From Lamellibrachia satsuma (taxonomy: Eukaryota; Annelida; Polychaeta; Sabellida; Siboglinidae), in contig BSQZ01000009.1 in assembly GCA_033239005.1 (NCBI GenBank), positions 2,115,752 to 2,179,751 on the forward strand: a stretch of DNA of 64,000 bases. Reading direction: 5' to 3'. Made by a program: the position numbers and the translations under genes. Shown here piece by piece: positions 27,950 through 49,409 of this stretch. The stretch's first letter is position 1. Every line of letters starts with the position of its first letter. A model generated the notes under the pieces. The model saw only the letters and a program-made list of their open reading frames with translations. It did not search any database and had not been told where the DNA came from.

Positions 27950-28229
27950 AGGGAGAAAGGAAGAGAGAACGAGATAGAGAGGGAGAGAGAGAGGGAGAGA
28001 GGGGAGAGAGGGGGACAGGGAGAGAGGGAGAGAGGGAGAGAGAGAGAGAGAAGAGAGAGAGGGAGAGAGGGAGAGAGGTAAAAGGGAGAGAGAGAGAGGG
28101 AGAGAGGTAAGTGGGAGAGAGGGAGAGAGGGGAGAGAACGAGAGAGGGAGAGAGGGAGAGAGGTAAGAGGGAGAGAGGGAGAGAGGTAAAAGGGAGAGAG
28201 GGAGAGAGGTAAGAGGGAGAGAGGGAGAG
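27950..28229. repeat. Degenerate (GGGAGA)n purine tract
   Basis: Irregular GAGAGGGAGA units with occasional GGTAAAAGGG or GGTAAGAGGG inserts that recur about every 30-40 bp. Confidence 0.9.
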
Positions 28230-28429
28230 CGCCAGTGGCGAATAATTTCTCTCGCAGTGCTTACAATAAGGGGCTGGGGTTGAATGGCTTTGTCTACTGG
28301 TTTTCTAGAATGTCATCAACTGAATCCACGTCACCCTCTTCCCTTATGATGCATGATGGTTGCAAATTATTAATATTATTGTTGACAAAAACTCTGTAGC
28401 TAGCTCGATCATATCACGCAGATTCTTCA

Positions 28430-28942
28430 AACACGTACAACGGTACTCGGCAGTGAGGTGTTACTTGCTAACTGTTCCTGGTTTGAGATTGAACCCCGTG
28501 TTCCTCCAGCAGTCCATGTTCACTGTCTCCTCTATGCGTGGTCTCACATGTACTCGACAGGTCGCTGTGGTCACCAATCTGAACAGAAAACACCCCATTC
28601 TGGAAGTACTCATAGACGCTGGGATTTCCCTCTGGCAAACTTGTCATTTCTCCATAATGTATATGCATTAGACAGAAATCTAGCATAGTTTTGCCTATCA
28701 TATGCAAAGCACCATGGACTGAGCAAGCGAATAGAATGGAGATACAACAGCCAGTTTCCCTCCATCAGGGTTGAGATCAATGCTAACAGGAACCATACAA
28801 GGTCAATAAAGCTGCAAGATCCCAACTGCTGTGGCGAATCAGGGACTAATACACAGTGAATCGTCCTCTTATTTTTGGTGGTGACCATCCGGGTACTTGA
28901 GTGCATTCGCATCATATCAGCCACGCGAGCCGCTTGCCACAA
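28430..28942 (-). pseudogene. Decayed mobile-type ORF (GNW..FAYDRQNYAR family)
   Basis: Minus-strand pieces in at least two frames: SFIDLVWFLLALIS, GNWLLYLHSIRLLSPWCFAY and DRQNYARFLS, then MTSLPEGNPSVYEYFQNGVF and FSVQIG, then RIEETVNMDC, GFNLKPGTVSK and HLTAEYR. I recognise this order from a multicopy protein family of invertebrate genomes that behaves like a transposon-carried ORF. Its biochemical role is not known to me. Stops and frameshifts make this a dead copy. The family recognition is from memory and should be checked by search. Confidence 0.65.
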
Positions 28943-30358
28943 ATCACACTCACCCTTTTAAATCAGTATATTTGTGTAGAATTGGCAGAGAAAGTTTCAA
29001 ACTATTCGCGTTGTAATGCCAGAACGGTGCAGTGTTGCGAAGGATGTCATCATTATTACTGCAAGATAATTTTACAATTGAGAGCCTATTCAAAACCCTA
29101 TTTTCACATACATGAGTAAAAAAACCAAAGAAGCAGTGCCAGCAGTAATTTAGGGTCAAAAGTGAAGTTCCAAGTGGTCATATGCTTTATGGCTTATTGC
29201 CTCGTTCTTCAAGAATTCGCGCCAGTCTACAAAAGTAAAAATTTCTTGTAGCCGGCTTAAGCTACCGAATTGAAATGTCGATCATACATTTTTTATTATA
29301 GTTTGGGCACCCCTAATAACTAGAACCAATCTTTTTAGTTCCATTTTTGGTACCAATATTCCACCTGGCCCATGGATATTATAAAGGGTTGAGGCTAGTT
29401 CACGTAGGGGCCTATTGCTGTGCCTCCCCAACTGTCACCATTCCACGTCTCCCTATCGGCAGCCTTCTCCCTACTTATCACCCTCCTCCGCCTTTCTTAC
29501 ACCTTCTTCACGCAGTCCTCCCGTCTTAGTTGTCGTAGTATAACATTAGATTTGTCGACGCCCATTGTGTACCTGGTACTTAACATTTACAGTTAGATTT
29601 GTTGACAAGCTATTTGAAAAAAATATCGTGTATCACCGACAATGCGTACCTGATCCTAGTTCGCAAATAGTTAACGAATCTCAATGCCAGCAAATAATGC
29701 ATCGTACTAACCGATACTTAGCAATAATCACAAGTGAGCAGAATGCAAAATTTGGTCGATATGTCGTTTGAATGATTTCGAACCCGATCGAGCACGCGTT
29801 GGCAAAGATACGCGACTGTGGGTTTACAAAGAAACGTTAACAGCCAAAGGACGAACGTTGATGAAAACTCAAACATCCGTCCATTGTAATAGCTTCTAAG
29901 ACAAGCATTTAACGAAAATCGCCATATGGCGATGAGAAGTTCCATACTCCGGGTCGTCTCTGTTGTGCAAGAACTATGACGAATATGCAGTTCGTCAAAC
30001 ATGCGTATTTCACGAAGAATGGATTGTTTATGTAACCGGGTCATGGCGCTAATCGAGTTGTCAAGCCATTCATTCAGTAGTTCGTATATCTGCCGGTTCG
30101 GTGAAGGACGACAACAGAAGTACAGTACGCGGTTTGACTACTCCAGTTCACTCATACACAGAATGTCTGTATATTAGGGTGTAGGCATATATACGGTAAC
30201 CGCTCTCCCTCGGACCTGCGGGTCGTGGTCTTCAAAATAAGGCCATCTTGCATTCAGTAACACGGCGACAACAACGCGTCAGCTGTCTCGTTTAATATAC
30301 TGGGCCGCTGAATTTCGGAAGTCCGGGATCCGGGTCTGTAATCTTAGGCCTGCTTGTG
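28943..30358. other. Intergenic, nothing recognised
   Basis: Short ORFs on both strands without recognisable content. It forms the spacer upstream of Rho gene B. Confidence 0.5.
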
Positions 30359-30366
30359 TATATAAA
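30359..30366 (+). promoter_or_regulatory. TATA box of Rho gene B
   Basis: TATATAAA about 93 nt upstream of the inferred ATG at 30459. A start site about 30 nt downstream would give a 5' UTR of roughly 65 nt. Confidence 0.55.
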
Positions 30367-30458
30367 CGCGATACGACAAGCCGGATCTTAAAACTGTCAA
30401 TGTACTGTGTGCTGTTAGAAGCCTCTTTGACAGATTCGAAGCCACAGAGGAATTGACA

Positions 30459-34433
<3,975 letters not shown>

Positions 34434-35064
34434 TTAACAAGTTGGGCAAGTAAAGTTCGGTGCAGTTGAACTTATGAACCTATTTATCTAGTCATTGCGT
34501 GAATCACGCTTGGATCTATGCCTGTGATGCGAATGCAGCGTGAACTGATTTATATATTTTTTTATTTACTGTATAGATTTAACCATACTAATATTTATTT
34601 CAGTAATATAATATGTGTATGTTTTGTCATTACTGTCTTGTCAATTCTGTATTGTTATTTATATGGAATTATCTTATGACAGCATTAATTTATTAGAGTT
34701 AAGCTAACGTGTTATTCTGTTGGTGTTTACGGAAAACTAAAATACACTGTATTTTGGACAATGGTGTAGTAATTGATACATCCCGCTCTTGGCTTAAGCT
34801 ATAGACGTTATTATACTCTTCGATGATATATTCTTTTTGAGATACTTCAAAGAAGTCGGATGCAGTTATTGCTGTTATTATTGTATTATGTAAGAGTAAA
34901 GTGCATCTCCGTTAGAGTATCTGTCCCAGGGTAAATAGTACAGGGCGCTTATTATTTGTAAATGTTATGTCCAACATTAGAATCTGCTGAAGAAAATACG
35001 ACACAAGTTCCACACACTATCCGCAATATAGTATTTCCTTGGTGCTTCCTGATAGTATTTAAAT

Positions 35065-35070
35065 AATAAA
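35065..35070 (+). promoter_or_regulatory. Candidate polyadenylation signal of Rho gene B
   Basis: AATAAA about 630 nt after the stop codon. Confidence 0.35.
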
Positions 35071-35786
35071 CTTCGTTGCGCTATGTAACTAAAAAAAATG
35101 GGGTGTCTAAGCTTATTAAAGCGACCCTTAAGTTAAAACCAACACGGCTTAAGTATCAAGTGCGAATGAAAGAAGACACGAACACGGGTGTTGCGACATT
35201 CCAGCGGTGAAACGATAGGCACTCCAAATAACGTCCTATCGCTCGTACCAATCAGCGACGTTCCGAACTCACGGCCAATAAACCTGTCATGTCGGCGATG
35301 TAATATCTGCGTGGTTAGTCAACAAACGATCGTGATGTTGTATACGGTGTCACACTCTCAGTTACAGGGACGCAAATAAGTTCCTCTTAGAGTGTGTGGT
35401 TTATAGAATGTCCGTCCATGTCATGCTCTAACTGTGTACGGTACCCCAAAGTACCGAGCTTAGCTGTAGGGTGTTATAAATAGCTACCCGGGTGTTCGAC
35501 AGAAGAAATACGACCACACAGGTCTGTGTTAGTAGTGTTTCAAGTTTTGATTTTATCTACTCAGTTACCAGTATAGTTGTCACGCAGCTCTCTACTCACG
35601 GCATTTTAAGTTTTGTATCTTATAGTATCTTTACATAAACTAATAATATCTAGAAAGTAAACATTATGGTGTGTGTACACATTTCAGTACGTTCAAAGTT
35701 ATCCTAATTGGTTTTAATTGATGAAGCTTTAATCAGGAATTGTATATCGTGTATGCCCTAGGCCTATCATTTACCCACTCCCGAGT
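35071..35786. other. Intergenic, nothing recognised
   Basis: No supported ORF. Confidence 0.5.
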
Positions 35787-35965
35787 ACTTATGATTTGTC
35801 CCCATCTTACCTTATAGTCTAGTGTTCCTCACGCAACTGTCATGGTCGGGCGTTCTATTGTGAATTTCCACCAAGGAAATGTCCCGAAAGGGCACTTTCA
35901 GTGGATAAAAAGGGCATCACAAATGGCATTTCCATGGCGTTTTAGTCAATTAATTAACTTACACT
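35787..35965 (+). repeat. Dispersed repeat, copy 2
   Basis: The first 115 bp match 9545-9660 in inverse orientation. The last 60 bp (GGCATTTCCATGGCGTTTTA then AATTAATTAA) match 7851-7985 in inverse orientation, so one family links the three loci. Confidence 0.75.
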
Positions 35966-36512
35966 GGGAGTAAGGTCTCAACATAATGGTGATCTGCACG
36001 CGAAACCATTTCTGAAATGACTTGGACTCGAGTCCTCTGAATGAGAGGACGCGTGGTCTCGCGCTGTCTGTGTCTCCGTGTTCAGTTACATTAGCCACAC
36101 ACATTTTCTGCTTATTTGAAAAATCGTCTGTCGCAGTAGGCTCAGAATTCAAAAAGTGGGTACAAATATCCTATCGACCAATAGTAAACAACTGTGTTTA
36201 TATGCTACACGACAGTGTTTCTTACCTTCGGGTCAGTATTTGATTCTCAGATAACGCTTTCGTAATAGCTATATATAATTTAAACAATAAATAAAATGCC
36301 CATTCTAAAACTCGCGTCCTGACCCCCAGTGGACATTGTCTACAAACGTCTTGGATTTAATAACACTGTCATCTGGTCTCAGACTGTGTTAAATTAACTG
36401 AAATGCAATATTGAGTGCAATATTGAGTGCACGCTTGAAGCTGAGTACAATAGCATTATACAATTCGGTCGTTCGCGTTGGCCAGAAACTGAGACGACAT
36501 GTGAGAATAACA
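35966..36512. other. Intergenic, possible tiny LINE remnant
   Basis: CCAGTGGACATTGTCTAC at 36331 resembles the SPVDVVY segment of the CR1-like LINE at 8527. Nothing else is supported. Confidence 0.4.
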
Positions 36513-36856
36513 ACTTATTACGGTCTTTGCTTTGTTGACGTAAATTAAATCATGCACTTATTACGGTCTTTGCTTTGTTGACGTAAATTAAATCATGCAC
36601 TTATTACGGTCTATGCTTTGTTGACGTAAATGAAATCATGCACTTATTACGGTCTTTGCTTTGTTGACGTAAATGAAATCATGCACTTATTACGGTCTTT
36701 GCTTTGTTGACGTAAATTAAATCATGCACTTATTACGGTCTATGCTTTGTTGACGTAAATTAAATCATGCACTTATTACGGTCTATGCTTTGTTGACGTA
36801 AATTAAATCATGCACTTATTACGGTCTATGCTTTGTTGACGTAAATTAAATCATGC
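36513..36856. repeat. 43-bp tandem array, 8 units
   Basis: Exact 43-bp period with only T/A and T/G substitutions. Each unit contains TTGTTGACGTAAAT, a CRE/ATF-like TGACGTAA. Confidence 0.97.
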
Positions 36857-38254
36857 ACATCAGTCATAATTGCACCAAATTAATAAGAGGCAATTTTGTA
36901 GACAAAAGCGCAGTAACTTAAAAGGGGAATATAATGAAACGGCGCCAACAACGGTTGCGTTTGTCGTTAAGGTTAAGTCTTACTTCCTCGTAGGCAACAG
37001 ATGACTAACGTACGCGCGGGTTCGACATAGAGACATTTTCATAACGCTTATTTCCGGAAACAATATATTATATATAATTACACCCGACTGCGTAAATCCC
37101 GATTTGACGCGCAAAGCTAAATGACGTCATACATTTTAAGCTTTCCCTAATGCTACAATAAACACAAGTATGTCCCATTCTACACGGCCTGGCTGTAGCA
37201 CGAAATTAACTGCTCCGGTTCGTATTGTCTCAACGGTTCAATGACGACGCACACTTCGGGTAAAACTGAGTGTGACAGTCATAAGCGCACTATCGCGAAG
37301 GAGTGGTTATGACAGTGCTTATCTAGGTACTGTCAATAGCCATGTCATATAACTCAGACATGTAGCGCATGACGTTAGCATTCAGGCCACAACGGTTACA
37401 CTCACGTGAAACCGGACCAATCACATCGATGCTCCAGTTTCAGGGACGTCCCCTCGCAAACAGCGCCTAGGGGGCAACTCAAAACTCGTTCTTCGGTTCT
37501 AGCTATGTCTTACGATTTATATTGGATATTCTAAGCCACGTGTTATGCTAGCAGCAACATGTTGACAGTAGCGTACTCATATCAAGGCTGGGGACGTTCA
37601 CGGTGACGGCGGCGACTGCACGGAACACTTTGCCCAACCACATTAATACCGTGGGCACTCCTGCCAATATTAAATGTCGATCTTTTGAACCGCATTTTAC
37701 TAACAACGTTCCTGCTCTACTAATTGCAATTTTGTAATAATTCAGCTTTTTTGATCCGAATACTATTTCCTGTGTCTTTATTTCGTAGTTAAACCTTTCA
37801 AGTTTGAATGAATCCGCCTTTGTTGTGGCAGACTAATATTATGTAATTTATTAATAATGTTTGTTCAAGCATGCCCGTGTCCGTGGACGAAGTGGGTTTA
37901 TTTATCTTAGAGCATAATACTACTAATAATAATAATAACCTTATTTATACACTAAAATCCAAAGTAAAACTCTCTTCAGCAGTGTTTACAAAACAAAAAT
38001 GCTAAAAACATAAATAATAATACATAAAATATTTCTAAAACTTGCCTAAACAAAACTGAACCAGACAAACTAAGCCACACATAAAAGCATACAATATAAA
38101 GTACCATTGGTAGTTAAATAAATATATAGTTAATAACATTAATTAATTAATAAATAACTAGACTATAAAATGTTAGTTGTCAATTACAAATAATAGAATA
38201 TGTGACATATAAAGATTACCTATTAAAGGCGAGCTTAAAATAGTGTGTTTTAAG
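36857..38254. other. Intergenic; AT-rich dispersed-repeat-like tail
   Basis: No supported gene. From 37918 an AATAATAATAATAACC start followed by AT-rich sequence to about 38200 looks like a non-coding dispersed repeat. Confidence 0.4.
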
Positions 38255-38785
38255 ACGTCGGCCCAGCAACAAGAAGCTTGTGTACCCCTATGACCCCCTG
38301 CCGGTGGGAGGCAACTCCTGGCAGGTCCAACCATAGCGGGCAGGTCTGGGGCGAGTGGCCAGATGAAGCACAGTCCAGCCACATCTCTTGATCATGGAGC
38401 CCGGTAGGAAAATGGTCTACGACCACTGCGGAAAACTTGTGGGCACAGCTGGCTAATCACCGACTCAGCTGTTATTGAAATCGATTACAGAAACCGAAAC
38501 CATGAATACTCAACCACACCTCGATCTGAGCAAAGCAGGCTGCGTATGAATCCCTTGGGTGAAAGCCGACAGGAAGCCCAAGGGAGAAAGAGTCTACAGC
38601 TCAAGTCAAAAGTTAGAAAGTTGGAATGTCAGGACACTGTACCAGGCAGGAAAACTGGCACAGCTCGCCCAAGAAACGAGAAGATACTGGCTGAGCATCA
38701 TTGGAGTCTGTGCAGATGGAACACCTAGGTTACAACTAGCTCTGGAGAAACTTACTTGTACTCTGGGAATGAGAGAGAAGAAGGT

Positions 38786-38882
<97 letters not shown>

Positions 38883-41512
38883 GGGTAGGGCTGCTCCTCT
38901 AAAAGGATGCAGCAAAATGTCTCATCGAATGGGAACCAGTCTCAGAGAGAATCATCACAGCCAGGCTTACATCAAAAAGTGGGAACATCATTATCATACA
39001 GTGCTATGCACTAACCAACTCTGCTGAATTTGAAGAGAAAGAGACCTTCTACCAACATCTACAAACAGTCATCCAAAAACTACCGAAGAGGGATAGCCAA
39101 GTTGTTACGGGGGATATGAATGCCAAGATTGGAAAGGATAATGACAATTGGAAAGGCACAAAGGGGAAAGAAGGTCTGGGACAGATGAATGAGAACGGTC
39201 TCCTGTTTGCAGATTTCTGTACTCTCGTTGAATTGATGATCGGAGGAACCCTCTTTCCACACAAACTCACACACAAAGATATCCTCGGATTTACAGACGG
39301 AAAACCAAATTGACCACATAACAATCACAAAAAGATGGAGGAGAGTGCTTCTAGATGTCAGAGTGAAAAGAGGAGCTAACATTAACTCCAACCACCACCT
39401 CCTTGTGGGTGAATTTAGAATGAAGCTAGCAGCAAAGAAGAAGACGGATAACAAGGTACAAAGAAGGTTTGAGACAAGAAAACTTAAAATGCTAAAATAC
39501 GACAGGAACTGGGAATCTTACTACGGAACAGGTTCAAAGCATTGGAAAAAGGGAAATCATTGATGAAAAGTGGACAAGATGCAAGAATGCAATTACAGAC
39601 ACCTGTAAACAAGTCCTAGGCTGCTGGGAAGCTAGGAGGAAGGACTGGATTGCAGATGACACATGGGAACTATTGAGGTAAGGAAGGAGACTAAAATAAA
39701 CTAGGCAGCAGATGAAACAAGGAAAGAAAAACTGCGGAATACCAGGAGAGAAAAAAACAGTTAAAAAGAAGACAAAGAGAGACAAGAAAACATATGTCGA
39801 AAAACTAGCAAATGAGGGAAGAACAAGAGCTCTAGTCACCCTGTCAGGGACAACCAGGGAAACCTTCTCACTAAGGAATCTCTACAGTTACAACGCTAGA
39901 AAGAACATTTCCAAGAAATCTCGACTAGGCCTCCAACGGATGCAATCCCAGACATTGAGGAAACAACTGAAGACCTTAACATTAATTGTGGTAGGATATC
40001 CAAAGAGGCGATTAAGAGAGCCATCAAAAAGCTGAAACAAGGCAAAGCACCTGGAATTGACGATATACTATCCGATGTGTTAAAAGCTGATATTGGTGCC
40101 ACCACAGACGTTTTGTACAGCCTGCTAAATGAGATCTGCGATAAAGAGGAAATACCAACTGAGTGGAAGACGGGTATGCTAGTTACGATTCACAAGAAAA
40201 GCAATTTCAGTGAATGTAAGAACTGGAGAGGGATCATGCTTCTATCAGTGCCCAATAAAATTCTCTGCCGTATCATCCTGGAAAGGATGCAAGAAACAGT
40301 TGACAAGAAGCTAAGAAAGGAACAAGCTGGCTTTACAAAGGATAAATCCTGCACATCTCATCTTGCTACACTCAGGACTATCGTTGAACAATGCATTGAA
40401 CTGAGAAGCGTATTACATAAACTTTGTGGACTTCGAAAAAGCATTCAGTAGTATAGATAGGACAGTTCTATGGAAGCTCCTGGGGCACTATGGTTTACCT
40501 GCATACTGTGTAACCCTAATAAAGAACATGTACGAAGGTTTCACTGGTCATGTCATCTGTAATGGACAAGTTTCAGAGGGCTTCCATATTGGAACTGGAG
40601 CACGACAGGCTGCTTGCTATCTCCACTGCTCTTTCTGATAGCCATAGACTGGTCAATGAAAAGTTCCACAGAACACCATCGTACTGGGATCCAGTGGAAC
40701 TTGTTCTCACAATTAGAAGACCTGGACTTTGCAGATGATCTAGCACTACTCTCAGAAACCCATAATCACATGCAACAAAAAAAACACAGAAAGGTTTCAA
40801 GAAAAAAGCAGCCAACTGGGTCTTAAGATCAAAAGATAAAGATGATGAAAGTCAATACGAGATCCTCCGAACCCATCTCACTAGAAAGCTGTACTGTTGA
40901 GGAAGTACAAGACTTCATCTATCTCGGGAGCAACATCAGTACAAATGGTGGAGTTGACAAAGATGTGGAACTACGCATCAATAAAGCTCGCCATGCCTTC
41001 AGACCCCTACGCCCTGTATGGCTCTCTTCCCAACTATCCATAAACAACGAGATCCGCATTTGCAACACCAACGTTAAACCAGTTCTTCTCTTTGGCTGTG
41101 AAACGTGGAAAACTACTCAGTCTCTCAACAACAACAAAGTCTTCATCAACAGTCACCTCCGATACACCCTTAAGGTATGGTGGCCTAATAAAATATCAAA
41201 TAAAGAGCTCTGGAAGAGAACCAAACAGAACCAAACAGGAAGAAATAAGCACTACAGTCAAGAGGAGAAAATGGAGCAGGATTGGCCACACACTCAGAAA
41301 ATATCCAACAAATACAACCAAACACGCACTGGGCAAGAGTAGACAAGGAAGGGCAAAAATCAACTGGAGACACTGTGCACTACAGTATCTTGATAAAGTG
41401 TGGGTCACCTGGCAAGGGGCCAAAGCTCTAGCGTAGAACAGAATGAGATGGAGAAACATGGTTGGCGCCTTATGCTCCTGAAGGAGCCAAGAGGATTAAG
41501 TAAAGTTAAGTA
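38255..41512 (+). mobile_element. RTE-like LINE, nearly full length but broken
   Basis: GC-rich 5' UTR-like sequence with CCGGTGGGAGGCAACTCCTG (38297), then endonuclease start WNVRTLYQAGKLAQLAQETR at 38620, a (CGCA)n(CA)n tract, and the endonuclease rest (GDMNAKIGKDNDNW, FPHK, DHITITKRWRR). The RT follows (LKQGKAPGIDD, KNWRGIMLLSVPNKIL, EQAGFTKDKSC, FVDFEKAFSSIDR, LLSPLLFLIAIDW, DFADDLALLS), then the C-terminal region (CETWKTTQSL, RIGHTLRK) to about 41436. It ends GGATTAAGTAAAGTTAAG. Frameshifts and stops (for example near 39310, 39690, 40420, 40610) disable it. RT catalytic FADD is kept. Confidence 0.92.
38789..38880. repeat. (CGCA)n(CA)n microsatellite inside the LINE endonuclease
   Basis: Thirteen CGCA-type units followed by about 20 CA units, directly before ATGGGGTAGGG. 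This is the same junction as in the LINE copy at 32447-33776. Confidence 0.97.
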
Positions 41513-41639
41513 CCAACATAATGAAAATGATCTGATATGTTTCTACAAGCGAATTTTTTAAACCGACGTCGAGCTCGAAATCAGTTGTCATCCTATTGAG
41601 CAGGCAGTAGGCCTACAGTCAACAATCCCGAAACATTTT

Positions 41640-43050
41640 GTAATATTGTCATTGCCAATACTGGAATTGTGTTGCACACTGAGGAATGATGTGGTCTGTA
41701 GCATGATTGCTGGAGTTGAGTTGCACACTGAGGAATGGTGCGGTCTGTAGCTCGATTGCTCAAATTGAGTTGCACACTGAGGAATTGTGTGGTCTGTAGC
41801 ATGATTGCTGGAGTTGAGTTGCTCACTAAGGAAGGATGTGGTCTGTAGCATGATTGCTGGTGTTGAGTTGCTCACCAAGGAAATGTGTGGTCTGTAGCAT
41901 GATTGTTCGAGTTGAATTGCACACTAAGGAAACACGTGGTCTGTAGCATGATTGCTGGAGTTGAGTTGCACACTAAGGAAGGGTGTGGTCTGTAGCATGA
42001 TTGCTGGAGTTGAGTTGCACACTGAGGAAGGGTGTGGTATGTAGCATGATTGCTGGAGTTGAGTTGCACACTAACGAAGGGTGTGGTCTGTAACATGATT
42101 GCTGTAATTCAGTTGCACACTAAGGAAGGGTGTGGTCTGTAACATGATTGCTGTAGTTGAGTTGCACACTAAGGAAGGGTGTGGTCTGTAACATGATTGC
42201 GGTAGTTGAGTTGCACACTAAGGAAGGGTGTGGTCTGTAACATGATTGCTGTAGTTCAGTTGCACACTAAGGACGGGTGTGGTCTGTAGCATGATTGTTG
42301 GAGTTGAGTTGCTCACTAACGAAGGGTGTGGTCTGTAGCATGATTGCTGGAGTTGAGTTGCTCACTAAGGAAGGGTGTGGTCTGTAACATGATTGCTGTA
42401 GTTGAGTTGCACACTAAGGAAGGGTGTGGTCTGTAACATGATTGCTGTAGTTGAGTTGCACACTAAGGAAGGGTGTGGTCTGTAGCATGATTGCTGTAAT
42501 TCAGTTGCACACTAAGGAAGGGTGTGGTCTGTAACATGATTGCTGTAGTTGAGTTGCACACTAAGGAAGGGTGTGGTCTGTAACATGATTGCTGTAGTTG
42601 AGTTGCACACTAAGGAAGGGTGTGGTCTGTAACATGATTGCTGTAGTTGAGTTGCACACTAAGGAAGAGTGTGGTCTGTAACATGATTGCTGTAGTTGAG
42701 TTGCACACTAAGGAAGGGTGTGGTCTGTAACATGATTGCTGTAATTCAGTTGCCCACTAAGGAAGGGTGTGGTCTGTAACATGATTGCTGTAATTCAGTT
42801 GCACACTAAGGAAGGGTGTGGTCTGTAACATGATTGCTGTAGTTGTGTTGCATACTGAGGAAGAGTGTGGTCTGTAACATGATTGCTGTAGTTGAGTTGC
42901 ACACTAAGGAAGGGTGTGGTCTGTAGCATGATTGCTGGAGTGGAGTTGCTCACTAAGGAAGCATGTGGTCTGTAGCATGATTGTTGGAGTTGTGTTGCAC
43001 ACTGAGGAAGAGTGTGGTCTGTCGCATGATTGCTGGACTTGAGTTGAGTT
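41640..43050. repeat. 49-bp minisatellite, about 29 units
   Basis: Units contain TGGTCTGTAGCATGATTGCT, AGTTGAGTTGCACACTAAGG and AAGGGTG. GTAGCATG/GGAG and GTAACATG/GTAG variants form blocks. The ORFs with RPHHSSVC-like text are its translation. Confidence 0.95.
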
Positions 43051-43090
43051 ACGTACAATGATAAAAAAGCATAACACATATTTATCCTGC

Positions 43091-43169
43091 GTTGTTCTTG
43101 ACCGGCAATGCACCCGTTGTACTTGACCGGCAATGCACCCGTTGTTCTTGACCGGCAATGCACCCGTTG
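43091..43169. repeat. 25-bp tandem repeat x3
   Basis: Units starting at 43091, 43116 and 43141 (CTTGACCGGCAATGCACCC), immediately after the 49-bp array. Confidence 0.9.
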
Positions 43170-43941
43170 CTATTATTCGTACTTGTGGTTTCATGTACAG
43201 TCATTCTTAAACACTGTGATTGTGGCAAATAGAAATATGTGGAATATGTGAAAGGGCGCTATCCTGCAGGTATGTCGACTTACCTCGTGCGGTTAAAAGA
43301 GGTTAACCGATACGCGACTAGTTGGGGGGTTTCCTATAATGAAAATGCCCAAATTCTCTAAATTTTTCGATCGTAAAGTACATCAAAATGTCAAGTCAAA
43401 TTAGATAAAATTTATTGTAACTCTTTGCAACAAGCACAATTAAACAAAGCAAAATAAAATGTTACAGAAACACACAAAGAGAAAATAAGAGAAGAACAAA
43501 ATGTACAATGTCATACTGCCTCCGGTGTAGTATATTTACCGTCAAAAATATAAAAAACCGGTAATTTGACAGACAAGTAAATAAAAGGTGAAAGGCGACA
43601 AACGTTGCTGATGTACAACACTAATGGCACAGCGATTATACGGGCGTGTTTAATTACATCTATCTGTCTGGTTGTTGAAATAATAATGCACATTTTAATT
43701 GCAGTAAAGTTCAGACGTCTTCACATATGTCGTAAAAGTAGCATATTTTAATTCATCGCCCAATCGTGTATTTCGAAAATATAAAGGGTTAACAGACTAC
43801 GATAGTAACACGTTGTGAATAAATATTAATTTTAACAAATCGAGATGTTATGAATACCAATAAATACTGTTTTGCAATGTCCCGTTAAACAGTAGTTAAC
43901 AAATGAGCATTACGTTGTACATTCCCCTTATGGATCTAAAG
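43170..43941. other. Intergenic, nothing recognised
   Basis: AT-rich; no supported ORF. Confidence 0.5.
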
Positions 43942-44108
43942 GCCCGTTCACACGAGCGATTAGTTGTCTGATTGAGTGGGCGATACAGTGTCGTCCAACA
44001 AATTGGACGCATCGTTTCTTGAAAGGCACAAGAAACGATGCTTCCAATTGGTTGGACGACACTGTGTCGCCCGATAAATCGGACAACTAATCGCTCGTGT
44101 GAACGGGC
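43942..44108. mobile_element. 167-bp foldback element (MITE)
   Basis: Two 80-bp arms, differing at about seven positions, are reverse complements around a 7-nt loop AAAGGCA at 44022-44028. Outer ends are GCCCGTTCACACGAGCGATT and its complement. TAAA or TAAAG occurs on both sides (43937-43941 and 44110-44114), a candidate short target duplication. No coding capacity. Confidence 0.9.
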
Positions 44109-44790
44109 ATAAAGGGTACATACCATTCCCATTGTCAATAACCGGTGGTCCACAACACGTTGTAATGCACAGTGGAGGAACTGTGTAGGTATAAACACAC
44201 TTTAATTATACCTCGGCCGTTCTTAGAAAAGGTCCTGTTTCCCCAGATATTTGACCAGATACATGGTAATGGAGAATCCCTCCCAAATACGCCACTGGGT
44301 TTGGCTGACTTTAGGGGTCAGTGCGCGGGCGAGTTTGGCCGACTTGAGGAATAATGGGTAAGCAGCAAAAGAAATGATATAAACTACGTTGCACAGACAA
44401 TTGGCGCTATGATAGGCAAACTGCAAGCTTACTGGACTTCTAAGAAATCTATAATTGAAAAGCTTAGTGTGTCACATCCTTCTACTTGAACCTTATTAAA
44501 TGTAGATACAATTATACGTTGTTACGTCATTGTAACTGTGCAACTGAGTATACGTATCATAGTTTCAAACAAAAACGAACGTTCTGATGTTTCTAGACTC
44601 ATTGTCAATGCAAGCATTATCCACAATTGTATGCAACTGAAATTGAGAGATTTCTTGACTACAATTAGGAGTGTACCAAATGAAATAAAGATGTGCAAAA
44701 TCTGCACATCAAATGCAAGTTGTGGCAGTGGTGAAGCGGTTAGTGGCGCCACTGGTGGTGGGTTTGACAGCAGCAACTACACGAGCGCCC
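44109..44790. other. Intergenic, nothing recognised
   Basis: Region downstream of lectin gene C. No clear AATAAA on the minus strand was found. Confidence 0.4.

Positions 44791-49409
<4,619 letters not shown>

Noticed and set aside
41580..43060. CRISPR-like array
   Set aside because: Units are contiguous 49-bp repeats without unique spacers, in a eukaryotic genome.
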